A stretch of DNA of 64,000 nt from Harmothoe impar (GCA_947462335.1 OX381707.1:86859606-86923605), one strand, 5' to 3'. Shown: positions 21,101 through 33,780, counted from the stretch's first letter. Notes: a model not told the origin generated them from the sequence alone. Numbers and translations are program-made.

Positions 21101-24100
21101 TTCGCAAAATGTATGCAGCAAAAATATTTCTATCTAGAGTATTGTGTTTTACAGTGTCGGTGCTACCATGCTGACCACCACCTCTTCGTGTTGTAAAGGC
21201 ATACCTGTCCTTGCTGAGGGATTACTCAGCTGTTTCACCTCATTTTCACCAGCCTTGCTGCACACATCTGGCCTGTGCATGGAAGTACTCATCAGATGGA
21301 GAAAGTCACTGCGCTTCTAAAGAATTAAAGGAAATCAATATATTATCTGGAGTCCAGTTTAACTTCTGCAACACTTATTTGGAAGGTGCCAATACAAATG
21401 CTTACTTTGTCGTACGGGTAGGCCTGGGAGTAGAAAGCGGCATAATCTTGTCCATTTAACATTTGAACTGTATAAAAGTATTTATTTCATGGTGAATACA
21501 GTCTATCAATGCTAGAGCAATGGGAGGGCTGTTCCCCGGGGAAGTGTGCAATAACCCTAGGCCTTATTACACGCTGTGGTCGTATTTCCCGTAACTAAGG
21601 TAGGTGGGGCGTCACTATTGGGTCACTAAGGGGTGGCCATAGGGTCACTACGCTACCGAGGGTCACGTGACATGTGCGGAATTCAAAATGGCGGTCCCAC
21701 AGAAGTAAACAAACACCGCAGAACTAAAGAAACATCATGGAAGTAAAGAAACATAGACCTTTCTTCTTTTTTTTCATCGATATACCCCCCCAAAAAAAAG
21801 AGCGTCACTTAGAAGTTGCGGGGGTCCTCCTTTTCTGGACTAGGCCTGCGGCCAGCATGCAGGATGGGAGGACCCCCACTTGCACAATAACCACTGACTC
21901 AGTCACTTTAGCGTGCAGCTCTGTCTATGTAGACACCAAGAATAAATCATTTCAGTATAAAAACATTGATTCACCCATGATTGTTCTTTAATTTTTTTAT
22001 TAAGGAGATGAATAACACTATTACAAATTTAAGTCATCTTGTAATATAATATAACATGAGAAATACAAGTGTTCATAAACAGTACTTACCTCATTACTGT
22101 CATTACTAGCTTCAAGTGTCTGCTTAAAGACTTTAATGAAGAACTGGATTGCATTCTTGTCCAAATGGGACAACTTAAACATCTTTTGAAAGACTCTAGA
22201 CAAGTTGGGGAACAAAACTGTAAGAAAATAAAACTTTTAATAAGCAAACCTTTCATGTAGAACAAAGAATGCACAGACTATTGCATTTTTATTCTATCTG
22301 GATGTGCACGTACATGCTCCAATGATAAAAAAAACTATAGAGGTGTGTTTCAGAAAACCCAACCCTAGATAAAAAAAATACAGGACACTCTCCAGAACTA
22401 GTGTTTTAACCAGAATATTCCAAATTTTTATTTTGTTTTTACTTGCACAATAGAATGTATACAAACTTGATATTTTATTCATGTTGTCTTTTTTCCCCTG
22501 AATAAGCAAAAAAAGATAATTTTCTCAACCCAGATTTTCATGAGTGATGAGAAACCTTATTTTTGACCTAATGCTATGACTTACCGGTCATTATGGCCAA
22601 AGGGCTTGAGGGAGAGAAACTCAGAAGCTTCTTGACATTGAGAACAAACGGGTTGTTCTGGGAGTTCTGGGAGTCCACTCGAAGCCCACAGGAAGTGCTG
22701 GCCATGACGTCCATGCTGTAGTTCCCACAGGTCCTAGAAAGATACCAGACACAACCAGCATGAACAAGTTTGTAGTACAGCACTAGGCTACACTCAGGAA
22801 GATACCAGGCACAACCACCATGAACAGGTTTGTAGTACACAGCACCAGGCTACACTCAGGAAGATACCACAACCACCATGAACAGGTTTGTAGTACAGCA
22901 CTAGGCTACACTCAGGCAGATACCACAACCACCATGAACAGGTGTGTAGTACAGCACTAGGCTACACTCAGGCAGATACCACAACCACCATGAACAGGTG
23001 TGTAGTACAGCACTAGGCTACACTCAGGCAGATACCACAACCACCATGAACAGGTTAGTAGTACAGCACTAGGCTACACTCAGTAAGATACCAGGCACAA
23101 CCACCATGAACAGGTTTGTAGTACAGCACTAGGCTACACTCAGGAAGATACCACAACCAGCATGAACAGGTTTGTAGTACAGCACTAGGCTACACTCAGG
23201 AAGATACCAGGCACAACCACCATGAACAGGTTTGTAGTACAGCACTAGGCTACACTCAGGAAGATACCAGGCACAACCAGCATGAACAGGATTGTAGTAC
23301 AGCACCAGGCTACACTCAGTAAGATACCAGACACAACCAGCATGAACAGGTTTGTAGTACACAGCACCAGGCTACACTCAGGAAGATACCAGGTACAACC
23401 ACCATGAACAGGTTTGTAGTACAGCACCAGGCTACACTCAGGAGATACCACAACCACCATGTACAGGTTTGTAGTACAGCACCAGGCTACACTCAGGAAG
23501 ATACCAGGCACAACCAGCATGAACAGGTTTGTAGTACAGCACTAAGCTACACTCAGGAAGATACCACAACCACCATGTACAGGTTTGTAGTACAGCACTA
23601 GGCCACACTCAGGAAGATACCACAACCAGCATGAACAGGTTTGTAGTACAGCACCAGGCTACACTCAGGAAGATACCACAACCAGCATGAAAAGGTTTGT
23701 AGTACAGCACTAGGCTACACTCAGGAAGATACCACAACCACCATGAACAGGTTTGTAGTACACAGCACTAGGTTACACTCAGGAAGATACCAGGCACAAC
23801 CACCATGAACAGGTTTGTAGTACAGCACTAGGCTACACCCAGGAAGATACCACAACCACAATGTACAGGTTTGTAGTACAGCACTAGGCTACACTCAGGA
23901 AGATACCACAACCAGCATGAACAGGTTTGTAGTACAGCACCAGGCTACACTCAGGAAGATACCAGACACAACCACCATGCACAGGTTTGTAGTACAGCAC
24001 TAGGCTACACTCAGTAAGATACCACAACCAGCATGAACAGGTTTGTAGTACACAGCACCAGGCTACACCCAGGAAGATACCACAACCACCATGCACAGGT

Positions 24101-27100
24101 TTGTAGTACAGCACTAGGCTACACTCAGTAAGATACCACAACCACCATGAACAGGTTTGTAGTACACAGCACTAGGCTACACTCAGTAGGATACCACAAC
24201 CACCATGAACAGGTTAGTAGTACACAGCACCAGGCTAAACTCAGTAAGATGCCACAACCAGCATGAACAGGTTTGTAGTACAGCACTAGGCTACACTCAG
24301 GAAGATACCAGGCACAACCACTATGAACAGGTTTGTAGTACACAGCACTAGGCTACACTAGTCTTACGAGCAAACACTAGCCAATCCATTTGTTGTGCTT
24401 CGCGTCACTGCTGGGAGCCAGAGTCTGCCGCACAGTAATTTCCCACACATACGTTTTAATACGTGTAGGGGGCACTGACCAATGACAGCCCTCGTACGTC
24501 CCAGCGGGCCGAATAAGCGCCAACGTCACAGTAGAACGCGGCAGACTCTGGCTCCGAGAAACATAGCGTAGCGACATAGATGGATTGGGCAGTGTTTGCT
24601 CTGGAGACTATAGGCTACACTCACTTGGCAATAGCTGTATTCTGTGTAATAACTGTACGGTTGTACTTTGTACTGGGTTACACTTTGCACCTTTAGTGTC
24701 TTGGTGTATTTGGCCATTTTCAAGGTCACTCCAGTAAAGAACCTTTCCATCTTCATGTTTACTAGCTAAGTATTCAACCAGGTTCAGTCAAGATATCAAT
24801 TTATCACTGAATGTTAACATCTTAAATGGCACAAACGACAAAATTGATTTCACTTCTCCTAGTCTTACCAGACAAAGTGGAAACTTATGGATTAAATATC
24901 AATAGAGTTATTACCTATAGCATTACTTCTGAAATATCTTAGTTCTGTACTTTTTTCCTTCTATGGCTGTTGTTACTTACTCCATCAGCTCGAATGGTCC
25001 CACATTGGATGCAACATTTGCAGCCAACTGTATCGAACATCTGTTAATTTCACCAGCCATCTGGATATATGTAAAAATATGAAGAATCAAGTTTTTAGTG
25101 TCTGTAATGTGAAAATACAGTAAGAAATATGCAATTATGAGCTCCTTTTGTCATTGGTAAATTGATGAATCCATCTGCTTCAATGTTTATTTTAGAATTA
25201 TCTTTATTATTAAGCTGATTTCTCAATATACAAATCGAGTTTGTCTTTAAAAGGAAAACCATTTCTGGGTTTGCTCAAAATTGTTAATGAGTTACAGCGC
25301 TAAACACTGAACACTTAACTGTGGGCCCAGGCTTAAAGTCTGTGGCCCCGAATAATGATGGCTGTTTTACCATAGTCAGCTCTAGTCCCATTCTTATAGG
25401 TCGATTTTACCACAGTACACGTAGGAAACTGGCCTTTGTTTTTAACTGATCAAACGGTCCAGACCTGTATGATTGGATCTTGAGTATTGACCAAGAAATG
25501 GGGTAGTGGAGCCCCAATTATAGGAATGGAGGCCATTGGCTGCCTGGTTAGAGCTGGTGTCTAGACGTCTGCATTTACAAGAAAAAGAGTTCAATTTGCC
25601 CAAAAGTTATCACAAGCAAGTGCACAGTAGGTTCCAATAATTCGTATCACAACACATGCGTAGGGTGCACATTCATATTGGAACACCATACACAGGGTGC
25701 ACATTCATATTGGAACACCATGCACAGGGTGCACATTCGCATTAGAACACCATGCACAGGGTGCACATTTGTATTGGAACACCATGCACAGGGTGTACAT
25801 TCATATTGGAACACCATGCACAGGGTGCACAATTGTATTGGAACACCATGCACAGGGTGCACATTCGTATTGGAACACCATGCACAGGGTGCACATTCAT
25901 ATTGGAACACCATGCACATACATTCGTATTGGGACCTGCTGTGCACGTAATCGTGCTAACCTTTATGCTAATTGCCCTGCATAGACGTGCCTGTTTGAGC
26001 TGCTTTGTGGTGAAGGCGGGCGTCATCTTGGACCTGACATGCTTCCAGTGGTCATCTTTAAGGTGGATCAGCATTTCAGAAATAGTCTCATCATTACTGC
26101 TAAAAGACTGTAGAGAGACAATGACATAGAGGTTATATTGTCATATCGGGCCATCGTCAATTAGCATTGGAGTAATATCTGAGATTTGATATGCACGAAA
26201 GTAAGTAACACTACAATCAGCGATTAGGTGTGTAGTTTGGGTTTATTGTACAAAAGGTCTACAATGGTATGCACCTAGTACCCTACCCAGCTCTCTGACT
26301 GGCTAGTAGTGTGTACCCCTTATATACAATAGGGTGGTGCAGCGCCACTGGTGGTGGGTGTAGGTACTAGGTAGCAGGTGTTTGTGTGCTTTGCCCTCGG
26401 CTTGTATGCGGGAACAAAGCAATCATATATGATATTCTTGGTCAAGTAATAGCGGTTTGAGCCTTCATAATATCACAATATCATGTTGAGAAACAATGTT
26501 GCCATTGTTGGGTAGAGGAAGTACCATACTCCACACCCTCCAAGGCTCCATTCACTGCTGTGATCAACATTGTTTAATGCATAGTTTGATAGAGAAATGA
26601 ATAAATCACATAAAGAAAACGGAGATCCACTCTAACTAGTCTAAACTCCTGGTTTCTTGGATTATATCACCATTTTTAAGATGGCAGTGTATTGATACCC
26701 TTCATATTGAATGGATTATTCAATACTTCCAAGACAGTGATGCACCAATACCTGTGATACCAAGGCCATCCCTAGAACACATGATTCTCTCACCTTTTTA
26801 TTTGTAAAGTGGCCAAACTGTTTCACCATGACCTGCGATATCAGTTCCTGATCAAAGATGATGACGGTGGGTGAGAGGCCTGCATACACCCTGCATGTGG
26901 GGAAGGAGACCAGTGTTACTCTGTATGGTGGGTGAGAGACCTGCATACACCCTGCATGTGGGGAGGGAGAGGAGTGTTACTCTGTATGGTGGGTGAGAGA
27001 CCAGCATACACCCTACATGTGGGGAGGGAGAGGAGTGTTACTCTGTTTGGTGGGTGAGAGACCTGCATACACCCTACATGTGGGGAGGGAGAGGAGTGTT

Positions 27101-30100
27101 ACTCTGTATGGTGGGTGAGAGACCTGCATACACCCTGCATGTGGGGAAGGGGAGGAGTGTTACTCTGTATGGTGGGTGAGAGACCTGCATACACCCTGCA
27201 TGTGGGGAAGGAGAGGAGTGTTACTCTGTATGGTGGGTGAGAGACCTGCATACACCCTACATGTGGGGAGGGAGAGGGGTGTTACTCTGTATGGTGGGTG
27301 AGAGACCTGCATACACCCTGCATGTGGGGAAGGAGACCAGTGTTACTCTGTATGGTGGGTGAGAGACCTGCATACACCCTGCATGTGGGGAAGGGGAGGA
27401 GTGTTACTCTGTATGGTGAGAGACCTGCATACACCCTGCATGTGGGGAAGGGGAGGAGTGTTACTCTGTATGGTGGGTGAGAGGCCTGCATACACCCTGC
27501 ATGTGGGGAAGGGGAGGAGTGTTACTCTGTATGGTGGGTGAGAGACCTGCATACACCCTGCATGTGGGGAAGGGGAGGAGTGTTACTCTGTATGGTGAGA
27601 GACCTGCATACACCCTGCATGTGGGGAAGGGGAGGAGTGTTACTCTGTATGGTGAGAGACCTGCATACACCCTGCATGTGGGGAAGGGGAGGAGTGTTAC
27701 TCTGTATGGTGGGTGAGAGGCCTGCATACACCCTGCATGTGGGGTAGGAGAGGAGTGTTACTCTGTATGGTGGGTGAGAGACCTGCATACACCCTGCATG
27801 TGGGGAGGGAGAGGAGTGTTACTCTGTATGGTGGGTGACAGGCCTGCATACACCCTGCATGTGGGGAAGGAGAGGAGTGTTACTCTGTATGGTGGGTGAG
27901 AGACCAGCATACACCCTGCATGTGGGGAGGAGAGGAGTGTTACTCTGTATGGTGGGTGAGAGACCAGCATACACCCTGCATGTGGGGAGGAGAGGAGTGT
28001 TACTCTGTATGGTGAGAGACCTGCATACACCCTACATGTGGGGAGGGAGAGGAGTGTTACTCTGTATGGTGGGTGAGAGACCAGCATACACCCTGCATGT
28101 GGGGAAGGAGAGGAGTGTTACTCTGTATGGTGGGTGAGAGACCTGCATACACCCTGCATGTGGGGAAGGAGGGGAGTGTTACTCTGTATGGTGAGAGACC
28201 TGCATACACCCTGCATGTGGGGAAGGGGAGGAGTGTTACTCTGTATGGTGGGTGAGAGACCAGCATACACCCTGCATGTGGGGAGGAGAGGAGTGTTACT
28301 CTGTATGGTGAGAGACCTGCATACACCCTGCATGTGGGGAAGGAGACCAGTGTTACTCTGTATGGGGGGTGAGAGACCTGCATACACCCTGCATGTGGGG
28401 AAGGAGAGGAGTGTTACTCTGTATGGTGGGTGAGAGACCTGCATACACCCTGCATGTGGGGAAGGAGAGGAGTGTTACTCTGTATGGTGAGTGAGAGACC
28501 TGCATACACCCTGCATGTGGGGAAGGAGACCAGTGTTACTCTGTATGGGGGGTGAGAGACCTGCATACACCCTGCATGTGGGGAAGGAGGGGAGTGTTAC
28601 TCTGTATGGTGAGAGACCTGCATACACCCTGCATGTGGGGAGGAGAGGAGTGTTACTCTGTATGGTGGGTGAGAGACCTGCATACACCCTGCATGTGGGG
28701 AAGGAGAGGAGTGTTACTCTGTATGGTGGGTGAGAGACCTGCATACACCCTACATGTGGGGAGGGAGAGGAGTGTTACTCTGTATGGTGGGTGAGAGACC
28801 AGCATACACCCTACATGTGGGGAGGGAGAGGAGTGTTACTCTGAGTGCTGAAACACACCTGGTAGTATAGTTTGTATCGGAACAGGACTATATACAGTGC
28901 TAGGTTTTACTCATTGGACATGCAGCCAATCAGAGAGCTCCCTTTTGGCGGGAATTCAAAATCAGCCAATCAGAGGCCACCATTTTGGCGGGAAATTCAA
29001 ATGGTGTCACTTCCGGTCTACCAGCCAATCAGAGGGCTCCATTTTGACCGGAAGTGACCCCCTCATCAAGGCTTTTATTTGGCACTTGCAACAAAGGTAA
29101 TTCATAATCATATATTTGCTTTAAAGATTGTCAGAGAATTCATTTATCCATAATAAAAAATGTGTCTTTTTTTGTTAACCTTTATTCAACTCGTCTATGT
29201 TAGATAAACCTTAACAGTAAACCATATTTCCTCTGTGGTTTGTATTATGCTTTCAGTATGACTACCAGGTGCTAAGTCTATTGTACTCAGAGTATAGTGT
29301 GTACTCACCCGACCACAGGACCATGCTCTCTTTTGTACTTCATGTCAATTTGCCTCACGTCCTAAAGTGTATTATACAACAATGTGTATCACCGTAAATT
29401 CCAGCTTATAACCAGCTGGATACACACAAACTAAACACCTCTAGTGCAAGTTATACAGTATTCTCTAGAAGTCTAGATGCAGGTGATACAAGGGTTTTTG
29501 AAACTAATGAACACTACTAAAATCACCATTTTCAGACCCTAGCTTTGTGGTTTATAGGTTTCTCTCAAAGTCGGGGTGCCAGTTATTCAAGAGGTGCAAG
29601 TTATACACAGGAATTTACGGTACAAGTGATTCTGTATTGAATCTACAATTACATACAGGAATCCCACAGCATGTATCAGAGAATAAGTCATCTAAAAGGG
29701 CAATGCATGATATCATAGATAATAGTTGTGTGTATTAAGGATACATGTGGAAAGGAAGACCTGATCTGGATACAGAGTATGGGGTAAGCATTTTGATCAT
29801 AGTAACATGAATTGCTCCACCTAGTAATCTTGAGAGATTCTTCTGTATTTTTGATTCATAATTCATTACTCTTCTTGGTCAACCAATGATAATATTATAC
29901 TAAGACATACCGAAGACAGTAATTCCAACAGATTGCCAAGAATTGGCCATGGTTTTGGTCCCGGAATTCCAAGCTTTTTGAAGTGGCTTAATTTGATTGA
30001 ACTGTACCTGAAAATGAAATACATGTGATCAGCATTGTAAAAGCATGCAGAATACTAGAAGTGACATAAAGTGGGCATGTTGCTGCTCTATTCAGGAGTA

Positions 30101-31015
30101 ATGACAAAAAGCCTCAGCTTGAGTTGTATGCAGAGGTAGAGGGATGTATTTCATTCAAGTATCACCAATAGGTTACACTTTCCGAACCTTTAACAGTGGT
30201 GGACGAGAACTATAGAGAACTAATTCAATGTGGCAAAATCCGAACATGGGATACCTAGTACATCCATAATGCACCACATTATTGTACTAGGGTCTGGACC
30301 CAACCCCTACAAAAGTTACTTATTACAAAATGATGTATTTACTGTTAGCCCTTTAAAAGCCATATAATATGTAAAAGAGAATTGAAAGTGCCTAAAACAG
30401 AACCTTATGAAGTCAACTTTTCAATAAATTCTAATCGTACTTTATAGTGTCCTCTCTAAGTCAACTATCTTCATGCGCACCTAAAATTACATGAAAGCTT
30501 TTGGTAAAAACTCAAACTGATGTGAGGGACACCAGGACTTGAACCTGGGGCCTTCTGCTTGCCAAGCTATTGCTCTACTACTGAGCTATATCCCCTTGTC
30601 CTATCAGATAGACTGTCTCACGTTACTGGATGGGTATGGCTCAGAGGGGAGCTGGATTACCCAAGTGATACACTGATATTATAGTAATAGTCAAACACTG
30701 ATATTATAGTTATAGGCAAACACTGATATTATAGTTATAGGCAAAATGCAATAGAGCATCAATGATCCCCAAACAATCAACTCTTCTTTTGATGTACTGT
30801 AACACCAACATGGAAAACGTATTTAAATGTAACTAATACTATTGTAGAACATTATAGTCTACTGAATGAAACCCTGTCCATTTGTATGGGAGAGCTCCAA
30901 CACTTGACATGTATGCCTTTGTGGTGTAGTATTGTGTATAGACTCACCAGAGAACCAGGAGAATGAGGCTTACAATGGCCAGCAGGCAGGGGATGAGGTC
31001 AGCCAGACCCAACAT
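18183..31015 (-). CDS. Cytochrome P450, CYP3/CYP5-like, 14 exons
   Basis: Membrane-anchored haem monooxygenase-type protein of 507 residues. Exons in transcription order: 31015-30948, 30007-29911, 29361-29309, 26890-26794, 26107-25991, 25060-24981, 22733-22585, 22217-22090, 21316-21205, 20848-20688, 20216-20128, 19639-19502, 18817-18655, 18254-18183 (TAG 18185-18183). Coding lengths sum to 1524 nt and every phase fits. Features: N-terminal membrane anchor (residues 3-22), hinge PGPKPWP (38-44), C-helix WKHVR (126-130), I-helix AGYENN (317-322), ExxR ESLR (374-377), PERF-like DPERF, haem loop FGFGPRNC with Cys454. Asn replaces the usual I-helix threonine. Exon sizes 53, 149, 128, 161, 163 equal those I recall for vertebrate CYP3A; vertebrate exon 11 (227) is split here into 89+138. 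Introns are GT-AG except intron 5 (GC-AG). Substrate is unknown. Confidence 0.95.
19640..19935 (-). repeat. 48-bp minisatellite duplicating the exon 12 splice acceptor
   Basis: About six tandem units of about 48 bp starting exactly at the exon 12 acceptor of the P450 gene. On the minus strand each unit contains GTTGCAG followed by a copy or variant of the first 19-20 exon bases (TGTT...ACTAAG), so both the acceptor and the exon start are repeated. Four units contain the 14-bp palindrome GTTACCATGGTAAC. Confidence 0.9.
20849..22089. other. P450 introns 8 and 9 and exon 9
   Basis: Apart from exon 9 (21205-21316) this is intron sequence. Intron 8 (21317-22089) holds a GC-richer segment (about 21500-21740) with a GGTCACGTGAC palindrome and an AAAATGGCGG motif. 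No independent gene is supported. Confidence 0.5.
22734..24355 (-). repeat. 56-62-bp minisatellite abutting the exon 7 acceptor
   Basis: About 28 tandem copies of a unit containing (plus strand) AACAGGTTTGTAGTACAGCA and GGCTACACTCAGGAAGATAC. The array starts at the exon 7 splice site: the true acceptor region GGTATCTTTCTAG is the last variant of the repeated GGTATCTTCCTGAG. Unit length varies by small indels (loss of the AGGC/CA segment). It fills most of intron 6. Confidence 0.95.
24368..24601. mobile_element. Fold-back MITE in P450 intron 6
   Basis: Inverted repeat arms of about 64 bp at each end: GAGCAAACAC...GTGTTTGCTC outer ends and GAGCCAGAGTCTGCCGC/GCGGCAGACTCTGGCTC inner ends. Overall 234 bp. 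GC-richer than its surroundings. Non-autonomous fold-back element; the superfamily is not clear. Confidence 0.7.
25665..25925. repeat. 33-bp minisatellite in P450 intron 5
   Basis: Eight copies of a 33-bp unit with core ACACCATGCACAGGGTGCAC followed by ATTCATATTGGA, about 65 bp beyond the exon 5 donor. Unlike the three other arrays in this gene it does not include a splice site. Open frames of 90-125 codons here are repeat artefacts. Confidence 0.93.
26228..26475 (-). mobile_element. Possible solo LTR in P450 intron 4
   Basis: On the minus strand it begins TGTGATATTATG, has TATATAAGG about 150 bp in, AATAAA near the end, and a segment GCAGCGCCAC-like on the plus strand that also occurs in the gypsy LTR. 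I could not find a convincing target duplication, and the 3' boundary is uncertain. Confidence 0.3.
26866..28838 (-). repeat. About 60-bp minisatellite duplicating the exon 4 splice acceptor
   Basis: 32 additional tandem copies behind the real exon 4 acceptor. On the minus strand each unit carries a pyrimidine-rich run (CTCCTCTCCTTCCCC), CACATGCAG, then a copy of the first 25 exon bases (GGTGTATGCAGGTCTCTCAC). The genuine exon differs by one base in this part. Units of 56-62 bp alternate with and without a GGGT insertion. The array occupies most of intron 3. Confidence 0.96.
28918..29075. promoter_or_regulatory. Cluster of NF-Y, E2F and ETS-like motifs
   Basis: In P450 intron 3: three AGCCAATCAGAG motifs (about 28923, 28961, 29021), two TTTGGCGGGAA E2F-like motifs and an ACCGGAAGTGACC ETS-like motif. 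A related arrangement recurs at 54100-54290, so this may be a dispersed repeat carrying promoter-like motifs rather than a P450 enhancer. Confidence 0.4.
29391..29621. mobile_element. MITE related to the 17090 element
   Basis: Inverted termini ACCGTAAATTCC / GGAATTTACGGT about 230 bp apart, in P450 intron 2, with internal GTGCAAGTTATACA repeats. Same family as 17090-17315 by termini. Confidence 0.6.
30525..30595 (-). tRNA. tRNA-Ala(GGC)-like gene or pseudogene
   Basis: 71 nt in P450 intron 1. Intact A box (TAGCTCAGTAGT) and B box (GGTTCAAGTCC), a paired T stem (CCAGG/CCTGG), an acceptor stem that pairs with two G-U wobbles, and anticodon loop TTGGCAA (GGC, Ala). The anticodon stem has mismatches and the discriminator would be C, not A, so a pseudogene or SINE head is more likely than a working tRNA. 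Three 29-bp direct repeats follow at about 30669-30740. Confidence 0.45.
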
Positions 31016-33780
31016 GGTGCAGGCCCTACAGGGTCTGTGCTACCCTGCAGTCTGCGCTGGGTGCCTTCAGTATGCCTACTGTGTACTACTGTATGCTGTG
31101 TGTGCTGTTTGTGCCTTGAGTGTACCACTGTATGTCTGTGCTGTCCTATGTTCTGTGCAGACAGTGTGCCGGGAATGCCTTCAGTCGTCTCTGATATCTG
31201 TCTAAGATACACATAAGGAGCCAATATAACATCCCATGGATGGGCTATCAAAGGACAAAGCAACATGAACGTGGCTGGTAGGTCTGTAGTCCCCCATATG
31301 GTACTAAATGTATGAACACAGTGGACGTTAAAGGAGGTTGAAAGGACTCTGTTAGTTAGTGACATTAAACTAGTCTCAAGTTGAGTTTGGCTTTGATCAC
31401 TTTGTTGTTTTTCCCTAAGATATCTAATATTATGGTCTACCTTCCTCAATAAATGCTATAACCATGTTCTCAATGCATGAATAGCTTGCATGACTCTGTG
31501 TGTTTACATTCGTGGTATATTGTGTGGGAAGTTTGATGTTGATGTTTACTGGTTTATTGGACATTACATTAACTCATGACATGAACCGTGCTCGTCATAA
31601 CTAAGCCAGAGAAGACACTGGAGGAAGTTTCTTATAACCAGGCCGTCATAAAGGTGTCCAGGACTTAATTTTCATTTTTTAACTGAATGCAGCCCTGGCG
31701 AGTAATCCATCAGGTATCATGCCGAACCAATAACCAATCGGTTGATACACTCCCAAAAAGTCTCTTAGATAAACTAATTGATTCACAACTATACATCATA
31801 TGCCATAGTAAAGGGCACTAGTTCTGCTTGAGGCATCTATGATATAATTGTTTAATAATGTAGATGGTACATTGCAATGGCAACGCCCTTGTGAATCTTT
31901 ATTGAGAATATGTGTTTCAGATTCACAGCACCATTGCTGTAGACCTAATGTATACATTATCTGCAATGACACAGCAAACAGTGCTGTATTTCCAACTGTG
32001 CTGTTTAAATACATTCACTTTTTACACCGGAGTTTGTTTCTATATATGAGAACTACAAAGAATCAATATATCAAGATAAATAAATGGGAAATAAGGGAGA
32101 TGATAAAGCCATTTCCTTTTTGACAGGAAAATTAAATCTCCAACAACCTAAAACATAAGTAGATCCTCTAAAGCAAAGGTTAATTGTATATCAAGTCATT
32201 TTACTCTGGTGTATAGCCCTTGGCTATTTAGATCCTAGACAAGGCTTTTTAACAGGCCTGATTGGATTATAGCACGGACGGTTGTGATATGGAATGGAAT
32301 TATATTTTATAGTGGACTGGGAATTGGGCACAACAGTCACATTTGCATTCTTCTGAAAATAGAGAGCTATTCTCCCTCATCTCCACTGCAAAATGTTATT
32401 ATACTACTTTAAAAAAGTAATTGGGAGATATTTTGAAATACCCAATTGTTGATATATTGTTCCCCTTCAATTTATGGTTTCATAATTGACAGATTAAAGC
32501 AAATATCTGAAATAATCATTATAAAAAAGCATTTTCTATGGTATAAAGAGTAGAGCCATTGTCTACAATTGCTTCATAACTCAGACCACAATGGAGGAGG
32601 CAGGGAGGGATGCCAGGGTGGGAAATGACCACAGATTCAAAAGTCACTAGCATCGGCTTTTCAAGGAGTTGCCAGCACCTGTTTAAGTGCATCAGATTCT
32701 CCACTGTCTACACGCAATGTAGTACATGTAGGATCACATATATTTGACCTTATCCAAGAAAACACTAAACTATAGATCTGTCTTAAACCTCCTTTGTTAT
32801 TTTGAATTTCGCTGGTTGAGGTGGCTGATGGGGATGAAATAAAGCTATCTACACTCTCCCATTCTCTCTATGATTGAGGTTTCCAAAAGAGATGCTGATA
32901 TAACTTGGGTGTTCCTTGCTTGTTTAATGTTTGAGAAAAGTGTCCTAGAGGTCAACAATGTTTTTCCACAGATATGGTGAGAATTCATTACATGTCTGGT
33001 TACAATGCAGGTCTCCATCATAGCAAGCCACCTTATATTGTATTAACATTTGTGCCATTCAAATGATGGCCATTCTCGCTACTATTTTTAATAACGAGAT
33101 TTTTTTAAGAACAAGATTTTCTTTATTATAATAAGTATTTGAAAACTTCCATTTTCTATATTTACCATATAGTTTGACATTGTACATAAATAAAATATCA
33201 GCTGCTCGTCACATATTGCTAAGCGTGTATAAGCTAAAGTTTATAGGCATAGTCATCCCCCCCCCTTGGAGGTGCAGACCAGTGGCAGCCCTTATCCCTC
33301 CTGCTTTACCTGTGGGGGAGAAGGTTCAGGAATGTCCAAGCCTGCATACCAATAAATTTTGGTGTAATAATAGATATTTAAAAATGAGGTTTATGTGTTT
33401 TATTAAATGTGAAACAGAAGATCAAATATTTCATACTCATAAATATTTCATATAAAAAGTGATGTTTTAATTTTGATTCAAAATATGCCAGTTAGATATC
33501 TCTTAATTGACCAGTTTATGGTGTTTACCTGTGCAAGGGTGCCAAAATGGTCTTATCTTAGCTTCTATTCCAAATAATAACCATTTTGAGATATTTATGC
33601 TGCTTGCAGGGAAATACGATAATGGAGCAGAGAACCAGTCCAATTGTGCAAAATGCTAGGAAGTTGGTATGGTCACTCAGTATGGGATACATCAAATCCC
33701 TTTGACGTACTATGGAAAGAGGATACAAAGAGAATTGAAATGTAATTGTTTTTAATGAATACAAAGCTAATGAGTTGTTT
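31016..33780. other. P450 5' flank and intergenic sequence
   Basis: No gene seen. 31030-31190 is a CTGTGT/TACTGTATG-rich low-complexity stretch just upstream of the P450 start. About 31230-31470 is the counterpart of 34180-34400, and 32100-32330 is another copy of the R1-type sequence. No clear TATA box was found for the P450 gene. Confidence 0.5.

Noticed and set aside
22574..24343. Several 66-91-codon ORFs with Cys/Trp/Tyr-rich repeats
   Set aside because: They follow the minisatellite unit on both strands. Only the piece of exon 7 in the first one is real coding sequence.
25647..26129. ORFs of 90-125 codons on both strands
   Set aside because: 33-bp minisatellite open in several frames. 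The minus-strand one only includes P450 exon 5 at its start.
26866..28838. Regular repeats that could be mistaken for a CRISPR array
   Set aside because: There are no unique spacers: the whole 56-62-bp unit is repeated, in an intron of an animal gene. The same applies to the other arrays.
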